From: a bacterium
GTDB lineage: Bacteria; Patescibacteriota; Microgenomatia; UBA1406; GWC2-37-13
DNA: 34,861 nt
NCBI GenBank assembly: GCA_021825445.1
Contig: JAKAHA010000010.1
Location: 1 to 34,861 of the forward strand
Direction of reading: 5' to 3'
The notes under the pieces: generated by a model
What the model was told of the DNA's origin: nothing
The model's database searches: none
Seen by the model: only the letters and a program-made list of their open reading frames with translations
Shown: in pieces, positions 13,441 through 21,115 of the stretch
Numbering within the stretch: the first letter of the stretch is position 1
Layout: each line of letters starts with the position of its first letter
Program-made: the position numbers and the translations under genes

Positions 13441-15207
13441 ATGAAGCTAATTTCATTTAGGATAAAAGGATTCAAGTCAATCATTGATACGGGTGAAAGC
13501 AGGTTATCTGAAAAAGACTCCATTACAGTATTAGCCGGCCAGAATGAAGCAGGCAAAAGTGCTGCTCTTGAGGCTTTAGAATTTTTTAAGCAAGGACCTG
13601 GGCCAGACTTTGTAAGACTTCAAAAACGGATGGATAGTAGTAATACTGAAGTGACATGTAAATTCCTATTATCTGATGAAGATATAGCCGATATAAAAAA
13701 AGGGTTCAATGATCAACGAATAGACGATTTTTTTAAATCGTCAAAAACTGTAGAAATAAGGCGAATTTGGACAGAGGGTGCAAATGCGATAGGAGAACTT
13801 ATAATTGAAGATGATTATTTCACATCATTTGAATTTAATCCTCCCACATCTCCAGAGCCAGATCCAAATGCTCATCCGGGGACAGCTGAAGCAAAACCCC
13901 CAGAAGTGACAAAAGAAAGTTTAGTTAAGATATTTAGAGAGAGAATATTAGGAAAAATACCCGTAATTACACTATATCGATACTTTACTGACTTTTTACC
14001 TTCTGATATTGAAATAACAAAAATAGCAACCAATGCGGCTGTTAAAGATTTTGAAAAAGTTTTTGACGTTAACCTAATGACAGTAGCAAGTATTTCGGAT
14101 TCAAGACAGCTTGAGGCAACTTTGGAAGATATTAGCACAAAAGCAACTGATGATTTCAATAAATCATGGTCACAGCAATTGAACCTTACTGATGATACAA
14201 AATATAAATTTGTTGTCCGAATTAACCAGCAAGAACCGCGAAAAGTAACCTTTATGATTAAAGGCACAGATAATAAGCCACTATGGCTCGAGCAAAAAAG
14301 TATGGGTTTCAGATGGTTTAGCGCATTCCATCTACGATTAAGAGCTTTAGGTGCAACGGAAAATCTTAACAATCTTATTTTGTTAGTTGATGAGCCTGGA
14401 CAAAATCTGCATGAAAAAGCACAGCTAGATGCAAAAAAAGTTCTTGAAGAACTAGCTGCAAAAGGCGCTCAGATAATTTATTCGACACATAATGCTAAGT
14501 TAATAGGTACAGAAGGAGCAGAATTCGCTCGGATTCGACTCGTATCTAATTCAAAATCAAAAGGAACTAAAATTGAAACAGTCAGTCAATTCGCTTCTAG
14601 GCCTGATAATGGTAGTATGGATGCTTTATCGCCAATAATTACAGCAATGGGAATGAGTAGCATAAGTTCTTTTGTCGACAGAGAAAGATACAATGTTGTT
14701 GTAGAAGGTATTACCGATCATTATTATCTTTCAGCATTCAGAAAATTATTAGGTAAAAACGACAAATTATATTTTGTTCCTGCATGTGGCGTGCATAATG
14801 TTCCTAATTTAGTTAGTGTTCTTATAGGATGGGGTTTTAAATATAAAGCTGTTTTTGACGATGATGCTAAAGGCGGCAGGAAGGCATATACCTTATTAAA
14901 AAAGGAGTTCTATAATAATGATGACACTCTTGCTCATGAACACATATTGAAAATAAAAGATTGTAATGGAATCGAGGATGTTTTTAATACTCAAGATTAT
15001 TATAAATACGTATTAGGACAAGCTCAACCAACCGGCGATCAAAATAGAGCTAATTCTGAAATAGCTGATGGGAGAAAAGAGATCTTAGCCAGGGGTTTTT
15101 TAGAGAAGGTTGAAAATAATGAAACCATTAACCTAAGCAGTCAAACAAAATCTAAGATAAACAGTGTTTTTCAATGGTTATATCAAAAATTCAATATAGC
15201 TACTTAA
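13441..15207 (+). CDS. OLD-family ATP-dependent nuclease (ABC ATPase plus TOPRIM)
   Basis: 588 residues. Domains in order: an SMC/RecF-like ABC ATPase with Walker A GQNEAGKS (33-40) and Walker B LILLVDEPGQNLHE (about 315-328). The His switch is STHNAKLI. Then comes a TOPRIM nuclease domain with the acidic Glu in VVVEGITDHYYLSAF (about 419-433) and the DxD equivalent in AVFDDDAKGG (about 467-476). OLD proteins cut DNA in an ATP-dependent way and act in phage exclusion; GajA of Gabija is one relative. No UvrD-like gajB follows, so this is best called a stand-alone (class 1-like) OLD nuclease. Promoter TTGAAG-16-TACAAT (-10 at 13405-13410). It is probably the defence cargo of the island. Confidence 0.88.
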   Translation: MKLISFRIKGFKSIIDTGESRLSEKDSITVLAGQNEAGKSAALEALEFFKQGPGPDFVRLQKRMDSSNTEVTCKFLLSDEDIADIKKGFNDQRIDDFFKSSKTVEIRRIWTEGANAIGELIIEDDYFTSFEFNPPTSPEPDPNAHPGTAEAKPPEVTKESLVKIFRERILGKIPVITLYRYFTDFLPSDIEITKIATNAAVKDFEKVFDVNLMTVASISDSRQLEATLEDISTKATDDFNKSWSQQLNLTDDTKYKFVVRINQQEPRKVTFMIKGTDNKPLWLEQKSMGFRWFSAFHLRLRALGATENLNNLILLVDEPGQNLHEKAQLDAKKVLEELAAKGAQIIYSTHNAKLIGTEGAEFARIRLVSNSKSKGTKIETVSQFASRPDNGSMDALSPIITAMGMSSISSFVDRERYNVVVEGITDHYYLSAFRKLLGKNDKLYFVPACGVHNVPNLVSVLIGWGFKYKAVFDDDAKGGRKAYTLLKKEFYNNDDTLAHEHILKIKDCNGIEDVFNTQDYYKYVLGQAQPTGDQNRANSEIADGRKEILARGFLEKVENNETINLSSQTKSKINSVFQWLYQKFNIAT

Positions 15208-15404
15208 GTACTTCTATATTTTTCTATTAACCGCCTCAATTCTTTAGACTTTAGCCTTTTGTCGTCAATACGGTAATTTACATAGGAAATCATCCATCTG
15301 GCGCTCTCTGGGCTCTTGTTGCCCATAATTTGGGCAATTTCGCGTAGTTTCTTGCCTTGTTGGCGAAGCTCCCACGCTTGATAATAGCGTTTTAGATTTT
15401 TCAC
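15204..15404 (-). CDS. Small helix-turn-helix protein
   Basis: 66 residues, strongly basic. RYYQAWELRQQGKKLREIAQIMG with NKSPESARWMISYVNYRI resembles a resolvase/sigma-like helix-turn-helix of the kind used to count and read short sites. It converges with the OLD nuclease and overlaps its stop by 4 bp. It could regulate the island. I do not recognise a named family. Confidence 0.6.
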   Translation of the reverse strand: MKNLKRYYQAWELRQQGKKLREIAQIMGNKSPESARWMISYVNYRIDDKRLKSKELRRLIEKYRST

Positions 15405-15413
15405 TTTATTACT

Positions 15414-15833
15414 TTAATAATATCGCCAGTTTGGAAGTAGATCCCATCGGTTATTGTCCTTATCCCAACTTCGACAAAAGACATATCTTGGTCCATCATC
15501 AATTTTGGCTGCAAAATAACAAGTTAGGTTATTAAGAATAAGATAACCACCATTATTAAAATTGATTCGGGCTTTATTATTATCCAGCAAACTTACATCT
15601 AACTGATAACAATCTTTACTTGAATAATATGGAACTTTGCAGACTTGAACACGTTTTGTTCCTTTCCAGAATGGTTTTTTCTCACTCTCGTAATATAAGC
15701 TATATATTTTATTAAATATCCACCAAATCGCAAATATAAAAATAAAGAAATAAAAAATCCTTACAATAATTGCCGATATACTTTTGAATAATAAAATCGT
15801 TGCATCTTTTATACCAACTTCTTTCGGTTTCAT
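15414..15833 (-). CDS. Single-pass membrane protein, function unknown
   Basis: 139 residues starting MKPKEVGIKDATILLFKSIS, with one strong hydrophobic helix at about 13-40 (rich in Phe and Ile) and a soluble tail of about 95 residues. The tail has four Cys (in VCKVP, DCYQL, LTCYF and VFCRS) that might form two disulfides if extracytoplasmic. I chose the ATG at 15833 rather than the codon at 15857 because GGGGAG lies 10 nt upstream of it. A structured RNA (15845-15935) forms its 5' leader. Family unknown. Confidence 0.6.
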   Translation of the reverse strand: MKPKEVGIKDATILLFKSISAIIVRIFYFFIFIFAIWWIFNKIYSLYYESEKKPFWKGTKRVQVCKVPYYSSKDCYQLDVSLLDNNKARINFNNGGYLILNNLTCYFAAKIDDGPRYVFCRSWDKDNNRWDLLPNWRYY

Positions 15834-15844
15834 ACAATAAAAAC

Positions 15845-15935
15845 TCCCCGCCAGCACGGCTTGCGCCGCACGTATCCCTTTCGAGATACGACCTTCTCAG
15901 GCTCTGACGAGGAGATTGCTCCTGAGAAGGTTTTT
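15845..15935 (-). ncRNA. Structured leader RNA with two GNRA-capped stems
   Basis: Read on the minus strand: P1 is CCTTCTCAGG (15930-15921) with CCTGAGAAGG (15901-15892), enclosing an inner GGAG-CAAT-CTCC hairpin. P2 is CGTATCTC-GAAA-GGGATACG (15890-15871), an 8-bp stem with a GAAA tetraloop. P3 is CGGC-GCAA-GCCG (15868-15857), with a GCAA tetraloop. Then GGGGAG and the start of the 15833 gene. GNRA loops occur only in this orientation, which favours a minus-strand RNA. It is much more GC-rich than its surroundings. On the plus strand P1 is followed by TTTTT and could act as a terminator. It could be a cis-regulatory leader or a small RNA of the island. No known riboswitch is recognised. Confidence 0.5.
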
Positions 15936-16071
15936 AGCCATGCTTTGTTTCCAAAGTTTAGGCTCCGAATTGTTAAACTGATTTTAATATTTTTTGTCCT
16001 GTAATACAAGTTTTTCTAGATAATTGTAAGGAAAAAGGTATAATTGGAACAAATATAAATATAAAAATATT

Positions 16072-16740
16072 ATGTTAAAAGATTTATCGAAAGAAGATTT
16101 AGATAAAGCATATTTAGTATATGTGGAGCTTTATCATCAATCGTATATTAACTTACATAAGGAACAAATAGAATATCCTTCAGACGAAGACTTAAAAGAC
16201 AAACAAACCCTAACACATAAAGATAGAAAAGAAGCTCTTTTTAAGTTTCAAGAAGAAGGTGCTATCAAAATCAATGACGAAATTGGTTATGGTCGATACA
16301 ACACTCCATATAAATGGTTTGTTGAAATAATAAATCCGAATTTTGGTCTCCTTGAAGATAAACTTAAAAAGTTATGGCTAAAACTACATGAAGACAATCT
16401 TAATGCGACTATTGGAACAAAAAGGCCATTTCGGCGAGATTGGAAGATGGAAGAAAAAAATGGTAAGGTGATCGCAATTTATAATAATAGGGATTACATA
16501 TTATTAGACCATATTGGCAGTAAAAGACATAAGTATTTAAAATTCTTATACGATAATCCTGGATACCATTCTTATGGAGAAATCTTTTTAGCCATAAATA
16601 ATAAATACCCAGAATTCAAAAAAAGCCCTGCCCATCATAAATTAAAAAGAAACCTAGAGTTGCTTTTTGAAACCTTTAAAGAGAAAAAATATAGTTTCAT
16701 TAACTATAAAAAAGAACCCGCAGGTTTTTCTTTAGAGTAA
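16072..16740 (+). CDS. Hypothetical protein of the integrative element
   Basis: 222 residues, soluble and highly charged. The N-terminal part (about 5-60) is helical. The C-terminal half has a tail (NPGYHSYGEIFLAINNKYPE, about 163-182, followed by KLKRNLELLFE) that looks like a winged-helix DNA-binding module. This is fold-level inference only. TATAAT at 16039-16044 is 27 nt before the ATG. It is the first gene of the plus-strand block ending in the recombinase. I do not recognise the family. Confidence 0.6.
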   Translation: MLKDLSKEDLDKAYLVYVELYHQSYINLHKEQIEYPSDEDLKDKQTLTHKDRKEALFKFQEEGAIKINDEIGYGRYNTPYKWFVEIINPNFGLLEDKLKKLWLKLHEDNLNATIGTKRPFRRDWKMEEKNGKVIAIYNNRDYILLDHIGSKRHKYLKFLYDNPGYHSYGEIFLAINNKYPEFKKSPAHHKLKRNLELLFETFKEKKYSFINYKKEPAGFSLE

Positions 16741-16830
16741 ACTCCTACTTTTTCTACCTAAATTCTACCTTTCTTCGTTCTTGTAAGGCTCTAAATAAGG
16801 CTTAATATAGAAATAGAATTGTTTATAAAT

Positions 16831-17094
16831 ATGAAAAAACCGGATAAATATTATCGCTTAACTTCTTTTTACATAGCCGCTTTTTTACTAGCGAAAGGTT
16901 ATGATCTTGTCGGTGTCGAACCAACTGAACAACCAAGACGTTTTCAATTTGTATTTATTGATACTCCAACAAGAGCAAAGTTACTTCAGGTTTTTAACTT
17001 CGGAAGTGATAATGTCGATGAAGTAATGTGCGATGCGAGAAAGCTTGTAGCAGCAATAAAAACGTTAAAAGACAAGTTGTACCAGAGCAAATAA
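16831..17094 (+). CDS. DUF5659-like small protein
   Basis: 87 residues. YRLTSFYIAAFLLAKGYDLV, then FQFVFIDTPTRAKLLQVF, then ARKLVAAIKTLKDKLY follow the layout of DUF5659 proteins as I remember it: hydrophobic start with AAFLL.KG, central VFxD, C-terminal LKD.LY. These are common in mobile regions of Patescibacteria and Firmicutes; the function is unknown. The ATG at 16831 is preferred to the TTG at 16819. It ends one base before the next gene, so they form an operon. Confidence 0.65.
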   Translation: MKKPDKYYRLTSFYIAAFLLAKGYDLVGVEPTEQPRRFQFVFIDTPTRAKLLQVFNFGSDNVDEVMCDARKLVAAIKTLKDKLYQSK

Positions 17095-17095
17095 T

Positions 17096-17308
17096 ATGCT
17101 TACGAAAGAAGATATAGAAGAATACCAACAAATATACAAGAAAGTTTATGGAGAAGAAATTTCCTTTGAAGAGGCAATGGTACAAGGAAGAAGACTATTG
17201 AATTTCTTCAAATTGATCACGAAACAACCAGTTATAAATTTAAACAACTATAAATATGGCCAAAGCTCGAATGCTTCACGGATCAATCTCAAGATCGATA
17301 CAAGTTAA
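17096..17308 (+). CDS. Small acidic protein of the integrative element
   Basis: 70 residues. LTKEDIEEYQQIYKKVYGEE with ISFEEAMVQGRRLLNFFKLI forms a compact helical motif that I have seen beside DUF5659 genes in Patescibacteria mobile regions. The function is unknown. The ATG is one base after the previous stop. The 3' 53 bp overlap the start of the replication protein in another frame, so the last 17 residues are probably not conserved. Confidence 0.55.
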   Translation: MLTKEDIEEYQQIYKKVYGEEISFEEAMVQGRRLLNFFKLITKQPVINLNNYKYGQSSNASRINLKIDTS

Positions 17309-17984
17309 TAAGTTATGCTTACCAGCACGTTTGCTTTTTTCTTGGATGATCGCTCATGCTGATGATGAAGGTCGTATTAAAGGAGATCCAGACTATATTA
17401 GAGCAACAGTGGTTCCTATGACAAAATGGTCCTCAAATAATATCAAAAACTATCTCGAACAAATAAGGGAAATCGGTCTTATTTATTATTGGACCGATAA
17501 TGACGAGTGGTTCGTGGAATTTGTGAAATGGAGAGATTATCAATCTATTAAGAGCGACAGATTTAAACCGTCAAAATTACCCTCATTCAATAAAGAAATT
17601 GGAAACAAAATGGATACAGCGCGGATACAAAATATTGACAAGCTGTTTCCACAAGCGAATAAAGTTCAAACTAAAGAAAAAAAGTCAAATAGCGATGAAT
17701 ATAATCCTTTCGCTGATTTAAATATTCGTGATGAGGAGGATATAAACCCTAATACTTATAAGCCTAAAAACATAGGAGAATCATCTGCTCTTATAGCTTT
17801 CAAGCAATTAGAACCAGCTAACTTTAAGGCTTTCCGAACAACTTACCTTGCCGCTGCAAAAAAAGGATTACCTTCAGGATTATTTTTTAGATTTACAAGT
17901 GAGATTAAACAGGATGTTTCCATAAAGAATCCAGGTGCAGTATTTAATAAGAAAGTTCAGGAGTATTTTTCACGTCTGAAATAA
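17256..17984 (+). CDS. DnaD-like phage/plasmid replication protein
   Basis: 242 residues. The N-terminal winged-helix (about 1-115) has the characteristic opening MAKARMLHGSISRSIQVNKL, then ARLLFSWMIAHADDEGRIKG with YIRATVVP and WRDYQSI, typical of phage replisome organiser / DnaD-type N-terminal domains. A linker rich in polar residues and a C-terminal helical part follow. Such proteins bind an origin and recruit the host helicase loader. The presence of a replication gene implies the element replicates as a circle after excision. It overlaps the preceding small ORF by 53 bp. Confidence 0.72.
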   Translation: MAKARMLHGSISRSIQVNKLCLPARLLFSWMIAHADDEGRIKGDPDYIRATVVPMTKWSSNNIKNYLEQIREIGLIYYWTDNDEWFVEFVKWRDYQSIKSDRFKPSKLPSFNKEIGNKMDTARIQNIDKLFPQANKVQTKEKKSNSDEYNPFADLNIRDEEDINPNTYKPKNIGESSALIAFKQLEPANFKAFRTTYLAAAKKGLPSGLFFRFTSEIKQDVSIKNPGAVFNKKVQEYFSRLK

Positions 17985-18013
17985 AATATGACATTTAATA
18001 AGTCGAATCCTTA

Positions 18014-18601
18014 ATGATTTCGATAAAAAATATGGGAAGACAATATTATTCTTACAGACCGGTAGCCGAGAATTATAAAAAAATAAGAATATCTTCTTTA
18101 AAAAGGGATGGATATCTTGCTCAGTGGTATAGCGGCATTATCAGTTGGGGTTGTGGTCCAGGCGAATATAAAGAAAGCATAAAGATAGAATGCTCTATTA
18201 ACCCTATGTATCCAAATATAAAGTTTATTTATAATCAGATAAGTTATCTTGTTAGTCTTACTACAACGCCTTGTCATTTTGGTGGTAAAAGATATTGGTT
18301 TGTATGTCCTTTGACTATTAACGGTAGGGACTGCGGAAAAAGAGTTGGCGTACTTTATAAGGGAAATGATTATTTCGGTTGTCGACACTGTTTTAATTTG
18401 ACCTACCAATCAAGGAGGGATAATCCTACAGTTAAAGCTGTGTTGTTTCTCATTGATTATGAGAAAAATATTGAAAAATTAACCACAAAATTAAAACGAT
18501 ATTTTTATAAAGGAAAAGCAACAAGAAAACTCATGACACTTAATAAGATTGAACACAAAGTATTAAAAGCATATAAAGTTGTTAAGACGTTTAATTCTTG
18601 A
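18014..18601 (+). CDS. Zinc-ribbon protein of unknown function
   Basis: 195 residues. The central part has TTPCHFGGKRYWFVCP, DCGKRVGVLY and FGCRHCFNLTYQSRR. Cys106, Cys117, Cys124, Cys140 and Cys143 (approximate positions) can form a treble-clef or zinc-ribbon site. This recognisable family of hypothetical proteins is common in mobile elements and always carries the FxCxxCxxLTYxSxR signature. A role in DNA binding is likely but unproven. An alternative start is the ATG at 18032 (MGRQYYSY). It overlaps the upstream end of the recombinase ORF region by a few bases. Confidence 0.7.
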   Translation: MISIKNMGRQYYSYRPVAENYKKIRISSLKRDGYLAQWYSGIISWGCGPGEYKESIKIECSINPMYPNIKFIYNQISYLVSLTTTPCHFGGKRYWFVCPLTINGRDCGKRVGVLYKGNDYFGCRHCFNLTYQSRRDNPTVKAVLFLIDYEKNIEKLTTKLKRYFYKGKATRKLMTLNKIEHKVLKAYKVVKTFNS

Positions 18602-18623
18602 CATCGTTTATAAAGGGATTATC

Positions 18624-20294
18624 ATGGATGTAAGTATAAAAATAAATATGGATAGATATATTTTCTATAAACGCAAGTCGTCTGATTCCGAGGACCGGCA
18701 AATCTTAAGTTTGGAATCACAAGATAGGACAATTAAGGAAACTACTACCGGCTTTAATGGTTTTAAGATAATATCCGATTACGAAGAATCCAAATCGGCT
18801 AAAGCTCCCGGACGACCAAAGTTTAACGAGATGTGTGAAAAGCTGGAAAGAGGCCTAGCAAACTACATTATCTGTTGGCAATTAAACCGGTTGGCAAGAA
18901 ATCCTGTCGACGGCGGTCGGATAATTTGGTTGGTTCAAAATTACGGAGTAAAAATCGTGACTCCTTCAAAAACCTATGGTATTGATGACATACTTTTAAT
19001 GTATGTTGAGTTTGCCATGAGTAATCAGTTTATTAACGATTTGAAAAAATCGACAACCAGGGGTTTAAACGATAAACTTCATGCTGGTATTGCTCCAATC
19101 AGGGCGCCTATAGGATATTACAACGATGTTACTAAAAAACAAGGATTAAGGGATATTTTAGTCGATGATTTACGTTTTCCTCTTGTTAGAAAAATGTGGG
19201 ATTTATTTTTATCGGGCAATTATTCCGTACCGAGAATTTTAGATATGGCCACCAACCAATGGGGATTGAGGCAAAGAAATGGTCGTCCATTTTCACGGAC
19301 TCAAGCATTTAGACTCTTCAGAAACGTCTTTTATACCGGAAAGTATGAGTATAAGGGAGAAATCCATATAGGCGTCCACCAACCAATGATCACGATTGAC
19401 GAATATGATAAAGCCCAAAAAATATTAGGTAATAATGGTGGTTTTAGGCTTTCCAAACATACTTTTGCTTTCAATAATAAGATTATTCACTGTACTTGTG
19501 GGTCAGGCGTTACTGCTCATGAAAGATATAGAAAAGTGTGTTCAAAGTGTCATCATAAATATAATGCTGTAATAAATAGCCTATGTCCAAAATGTAAAAC
19601 ACCTGCACCGGAAGAAACATGGTATGGTTGCCTATACCATTGCACGAGAAAAAAGAACTCAAAGTGTACACAGCCATCAGTAAAATTGAAAGATTTAGAA
19701 GAACAATTTGACTATTATATTTCATCGCTCACTCTACCCAGTGAGTTTATAGATTGGGTATTGGTAAGGCTACGGAAGGCTCATGAGGAAGAAAGTCGAA
19801 GCCGAGATACGATCAATATCAATTTACAGGCAACACTCAACGCAACTACCCGCAAATTAGACAATCTTTTGTCCAAATATCTCAGTGAGGAAAATAAAAC
19901 AGGCGAAATAATAAGCGATGAAGAGTATAAAAGACAAAAATGGTTATTGGCCGATCAGAAAACGAAGATGGAAGAATCTTTAAAAGGATTTAGTAAGAGA
20001 CAGGATGATTGGCTGACTATCGCCGAAAAAGCCTTGGATTTTGCTCGTACAGCCCAAGAAAAGTTTAAAACGGCCAGTAAAGAAGAGAAACGGGAGATGG
20101 TTTTATCTTTTGGATTGAACCTGACTTTGGAGAATAGAAAATTATATCTTGACCTACTAAAACCATTCGGGAAGATAAAAGAAGCGGCTGATAGACTAAG
20201 AGATCCTTCAGAAAAGATTGAACCCGTACAACGGATAGACACAAAGGGCCAAACCTTCTATTTTGACTCTGCGAATCCCATTTGGGGTGACTGA
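18624..20294 (+). CDS. Large serine recombinase (site-specific integrase)
   Basis: 556 residues. Resolvase catalytic domain (about 10-150): FYKRKSSDSEDRQILSLESQ with the nucleophile Ser19 or Ser20, then WQLNRLARNPVDGGRI with the catalytic Arg. A recombinase (DNA-binding) domain spans about 170-290 (GLNDKLHAGIAPIRAPIGYY onward). A zinc-binding domain has Cys pairs HCTCGSG, CSKCHHK, CPKCKTP and CLYHC. A long coiled coil follows (about 385-470). Start: ATG 18624 preceded by AAAGGG; the TTG at 18579 is rejected. The final residues IWGD and the stop TGA are encoded inside tRNA-His (antisense), so the gene reaches into the attachment core. It presumably integrates and excises the 12345-20300 element. 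Confidence 0.9.
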   Translation: MDVSIKINMDRYIFYKRKSSDSEDRQILSLESQDRTIKETTTGFNGFKIISDYEESKSAKAPGRPKFNEMCEKLERGLANYIICWQLNRLARNPVDGGRIIWLVQNYGVKIVTPSKTYGIDDILLMYVEFAMSNQFINDLKKSTTRGLNDKLHAGIAPIRAPIGYYNDVTKKQGLRDILVDDLRFPLVRKMWDLFLSGNYSVPRILDMATNQWGLRQRNGRPFSRTQAFRLFRNVFYTGKYEYKGEIHIGVHQPMITIDEYDKAQKILGNNGGFRLSKHTFAFNNKIIHCTCGSGVTAHERYRKVCSKCHHKYNAVINSLCPKCKTPAPEETWYGCLYHCTRKKNSKCTQPSVKLKDLEEQFDYYISSLTLPSEFIDWVLVRLRKAHEEESRSRDTININLQATLNATTRKLDNLLSKYLSEENKTGEIISDEEYKRQKWLLADQKTKMEESLKGFSKRQDDWLTIAEKALDFARTAQEKFKTASKEEKREMVLSFGLNLTLENRKLYLDLLKPFGKIKEAADRLRDPSEKIEPVQRIDTKGQTFYFDSANPIWGD

Positions 20295-20358
20295 CGGGAT
20301 TTGAACCCGCAACATTCGCCTCCACAGGGCGACGCTCTACCGTTGAGCTACAATCACC
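20283..20358 (-). tRNA. tRNA-His (GUG)
   Basis: Cloverleaf with anticodon loop CUGUGGA (GTG) on a TCGCC/GGCGA stem, D-arm GCTC/GAGC and T-arm GCGGG/CCCGT. The extra G at -1 opposite C73, diagnostic of tRNA-His, is encoded, and the CCA end is encoded (20283-20285). Its 3' end is the attachment site of the integrative element and is duplicated at 12345-12360. Confidence 0.95.
20285..20300. repeat. Right attachment-site repeat
   Basis: GGGTGACTGACGGGAT inside tRNA-His, identical to 12345-12360. It also contains the stop codon of the recombinase gene (20292-20294). Confidence 0.75.
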
Positions 20359-20418
20359 AGTGTCAATATTATAAACTATAAATAACATTTAATCAGCCTC
20401 ATTATTTGCTTATAAAAC

Positions 20419-20488
20419 GTAGTGGAACGATTCATCGTTCCATAATTTATTCAATTGAATATTATGGTGTGATAAATCACACTACTAC
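20419..20488. repeat. Palindromic repeat family B, copy 3 (full length)
   Basis: About 70 bp: GGAACGATTCATCGTTCC hairpin, AT spacer, GTGTGATAAATCACAC hairpin, framed by GTAGTGG and CACTACTAC. It lies between tRNA-His and tRNA-Thr; nothing else is seen in 20359-20564. Confidence 0.88.
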
Positions 20489-20564
20489 TATAAAACATAA
20501 CAATATTTTTAAACGAAAAATAACAATCTGAATATCATTGAGCTTTGTTATAATATCTAGGATT

Positions 20565-20639
20565 GCCCTGATAGTTTAGTGGTAAAACAAACCCTTGGTA
20601 AGGGTTAGACTGTGAGTCCGATTCTCACTCAGGGCTCCA
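20565..20639 (+). tRNA. tRNA-Thr (GGU)
   Basis: Acceptor GCCCTGA/TCAGGGC, D-arm with AGTGGTAAAAC, anticodon stem AACCC/GGGTT with loop TTGGTAA (anticodon GGT), T-arm GTGAG/CTCAC, encoded CCA at 20637-20639. TATAAT at 20549-20554 lies just upstream as a promoter. Confidence 0.95.
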
Positions 20640-20653
20640 TTCCATCAATTACA

Positions 20654-21067
20654 ATGACAACCATAAAGCCACTTGAAGAAAAAAATAGCAGTCTTTCGAT
20701 ATACCGAATATTATTTTTAATATCTTTAATTGTAACTGGTATATTTTTAGATAAAACTTTCTTAAAACAAAAAGCAGAAATACCAAGTGTTTTGGGAAAA
20801 ACAAACGAAATTAAATTACCTACCCAAGAAAAAGTTATCAAGTCAATAGAAAATAATGATTTGATAAAAAGCTCGATACAAAAAGCCGAAGACTTTGGTG
20901 GAGTGGTGTTGGGAGAGGCGACTAGCACTGTCAATAAATTGGCGTCTGATGCTGGCGCCATAGTTTCAAAAACAATTTATGAAAATACAATAGGGAAGAT
21001 AGTTGATCAGGTTGATAAGTTACCAGCCGATCAGCAGGAGAAGATTAGAGAACAAATTTGCAAATGA
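20654..21067 (+). CDS. Membrane-anchored hypothetical protein
   Basis: 137 residues. A transmembrane helix at about 15-33 (SIYRILFLISLIVTGIFL) is followed by an extracytoplasmic, helix-forming tail with ENNDLIKSSIQKAEDFG and KIVDQVDKLPADQQEKIREQ. It starts 14 nt after tRNA-Thr, probably transcribed from the same promoter; the longer ORF that begins inside the tRNA is rejected. Function unknown. Confidence 0.65.
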   Translation: MTTIKPLEEKNSSLSIYRILFLISLIVTGIFLDKTFLKQKAEIPSVLGKTNEIKLPTQEKVIKSIENNDLIKSSIQKAEDFGGVVLGEATSTVNKLASDAGAIVSKTIYENTIGKIVDQVDKLPADQQEKIREQICK

Positions 21068-21075
21068 TTTGTCAT

Positions 21076-21104
21076 TTGAAATTACTACTAGGTTTTGCTA
21101 TTCT
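21076..21104 (+). promoter_or_regulatory. Promoter of the MBL-fold gene
   Basis: TTGAAA (21076-21081), 17-nt spacer, TATTCT (21099-21104). It ends 11 nt before the ATG at 21116. Confidence 0.55.
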
Positions 21105-21115
21105 TTTAAACACTT

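Larger units (their letters stand above)
12345..20300. mobile_element. Integrative element in tRNA-His, serine-recombinase type
   Basis: About 7.95 kb bounded by 16-bp direct repeats of the tRNA-His 3' end. The intact tRNA lies at the right end next to a large serine recombinase, the partial tRNA copy at the left. Contents: GIY-YIG nuclease, orphan membrane proteins, OLD-family nuclease, a small HTH protein, a structured RNA, DUF5659 protein, a DnaD-like replication protein, a zinc-binding protein and the recombinase. There are no capsid, terminase or conjugation genes, so it is not an evident complete phage or ICE. It may be a phage-satellite-like or mobilisable island (inference). Confidence 0.7.

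Noticed and set aside
13441-15207. Gabija system (GajA)
   Set aside because: The OLD-type nuclease is present, but the neighbouring genes include no UvrD-like GajB helicase.
15892-15935. Hammerhead ribozyme (CTGACGAG on the plus strand)
   Set aside because: The core CUGANGA is present, but the expected GAAA directly after stem II and the cleavage-site stem III are not.
12345-20300. Complete prophage or conjugative element
   Set aside because: No capsid, portal, terminase, tail, relaxase or type IV secretion genes can be seen in the block.
20612-20653. N-terminal extension of the 20654 membrane protein
   Set aside because: It lies inside tRNA-Thr and its CCA end.
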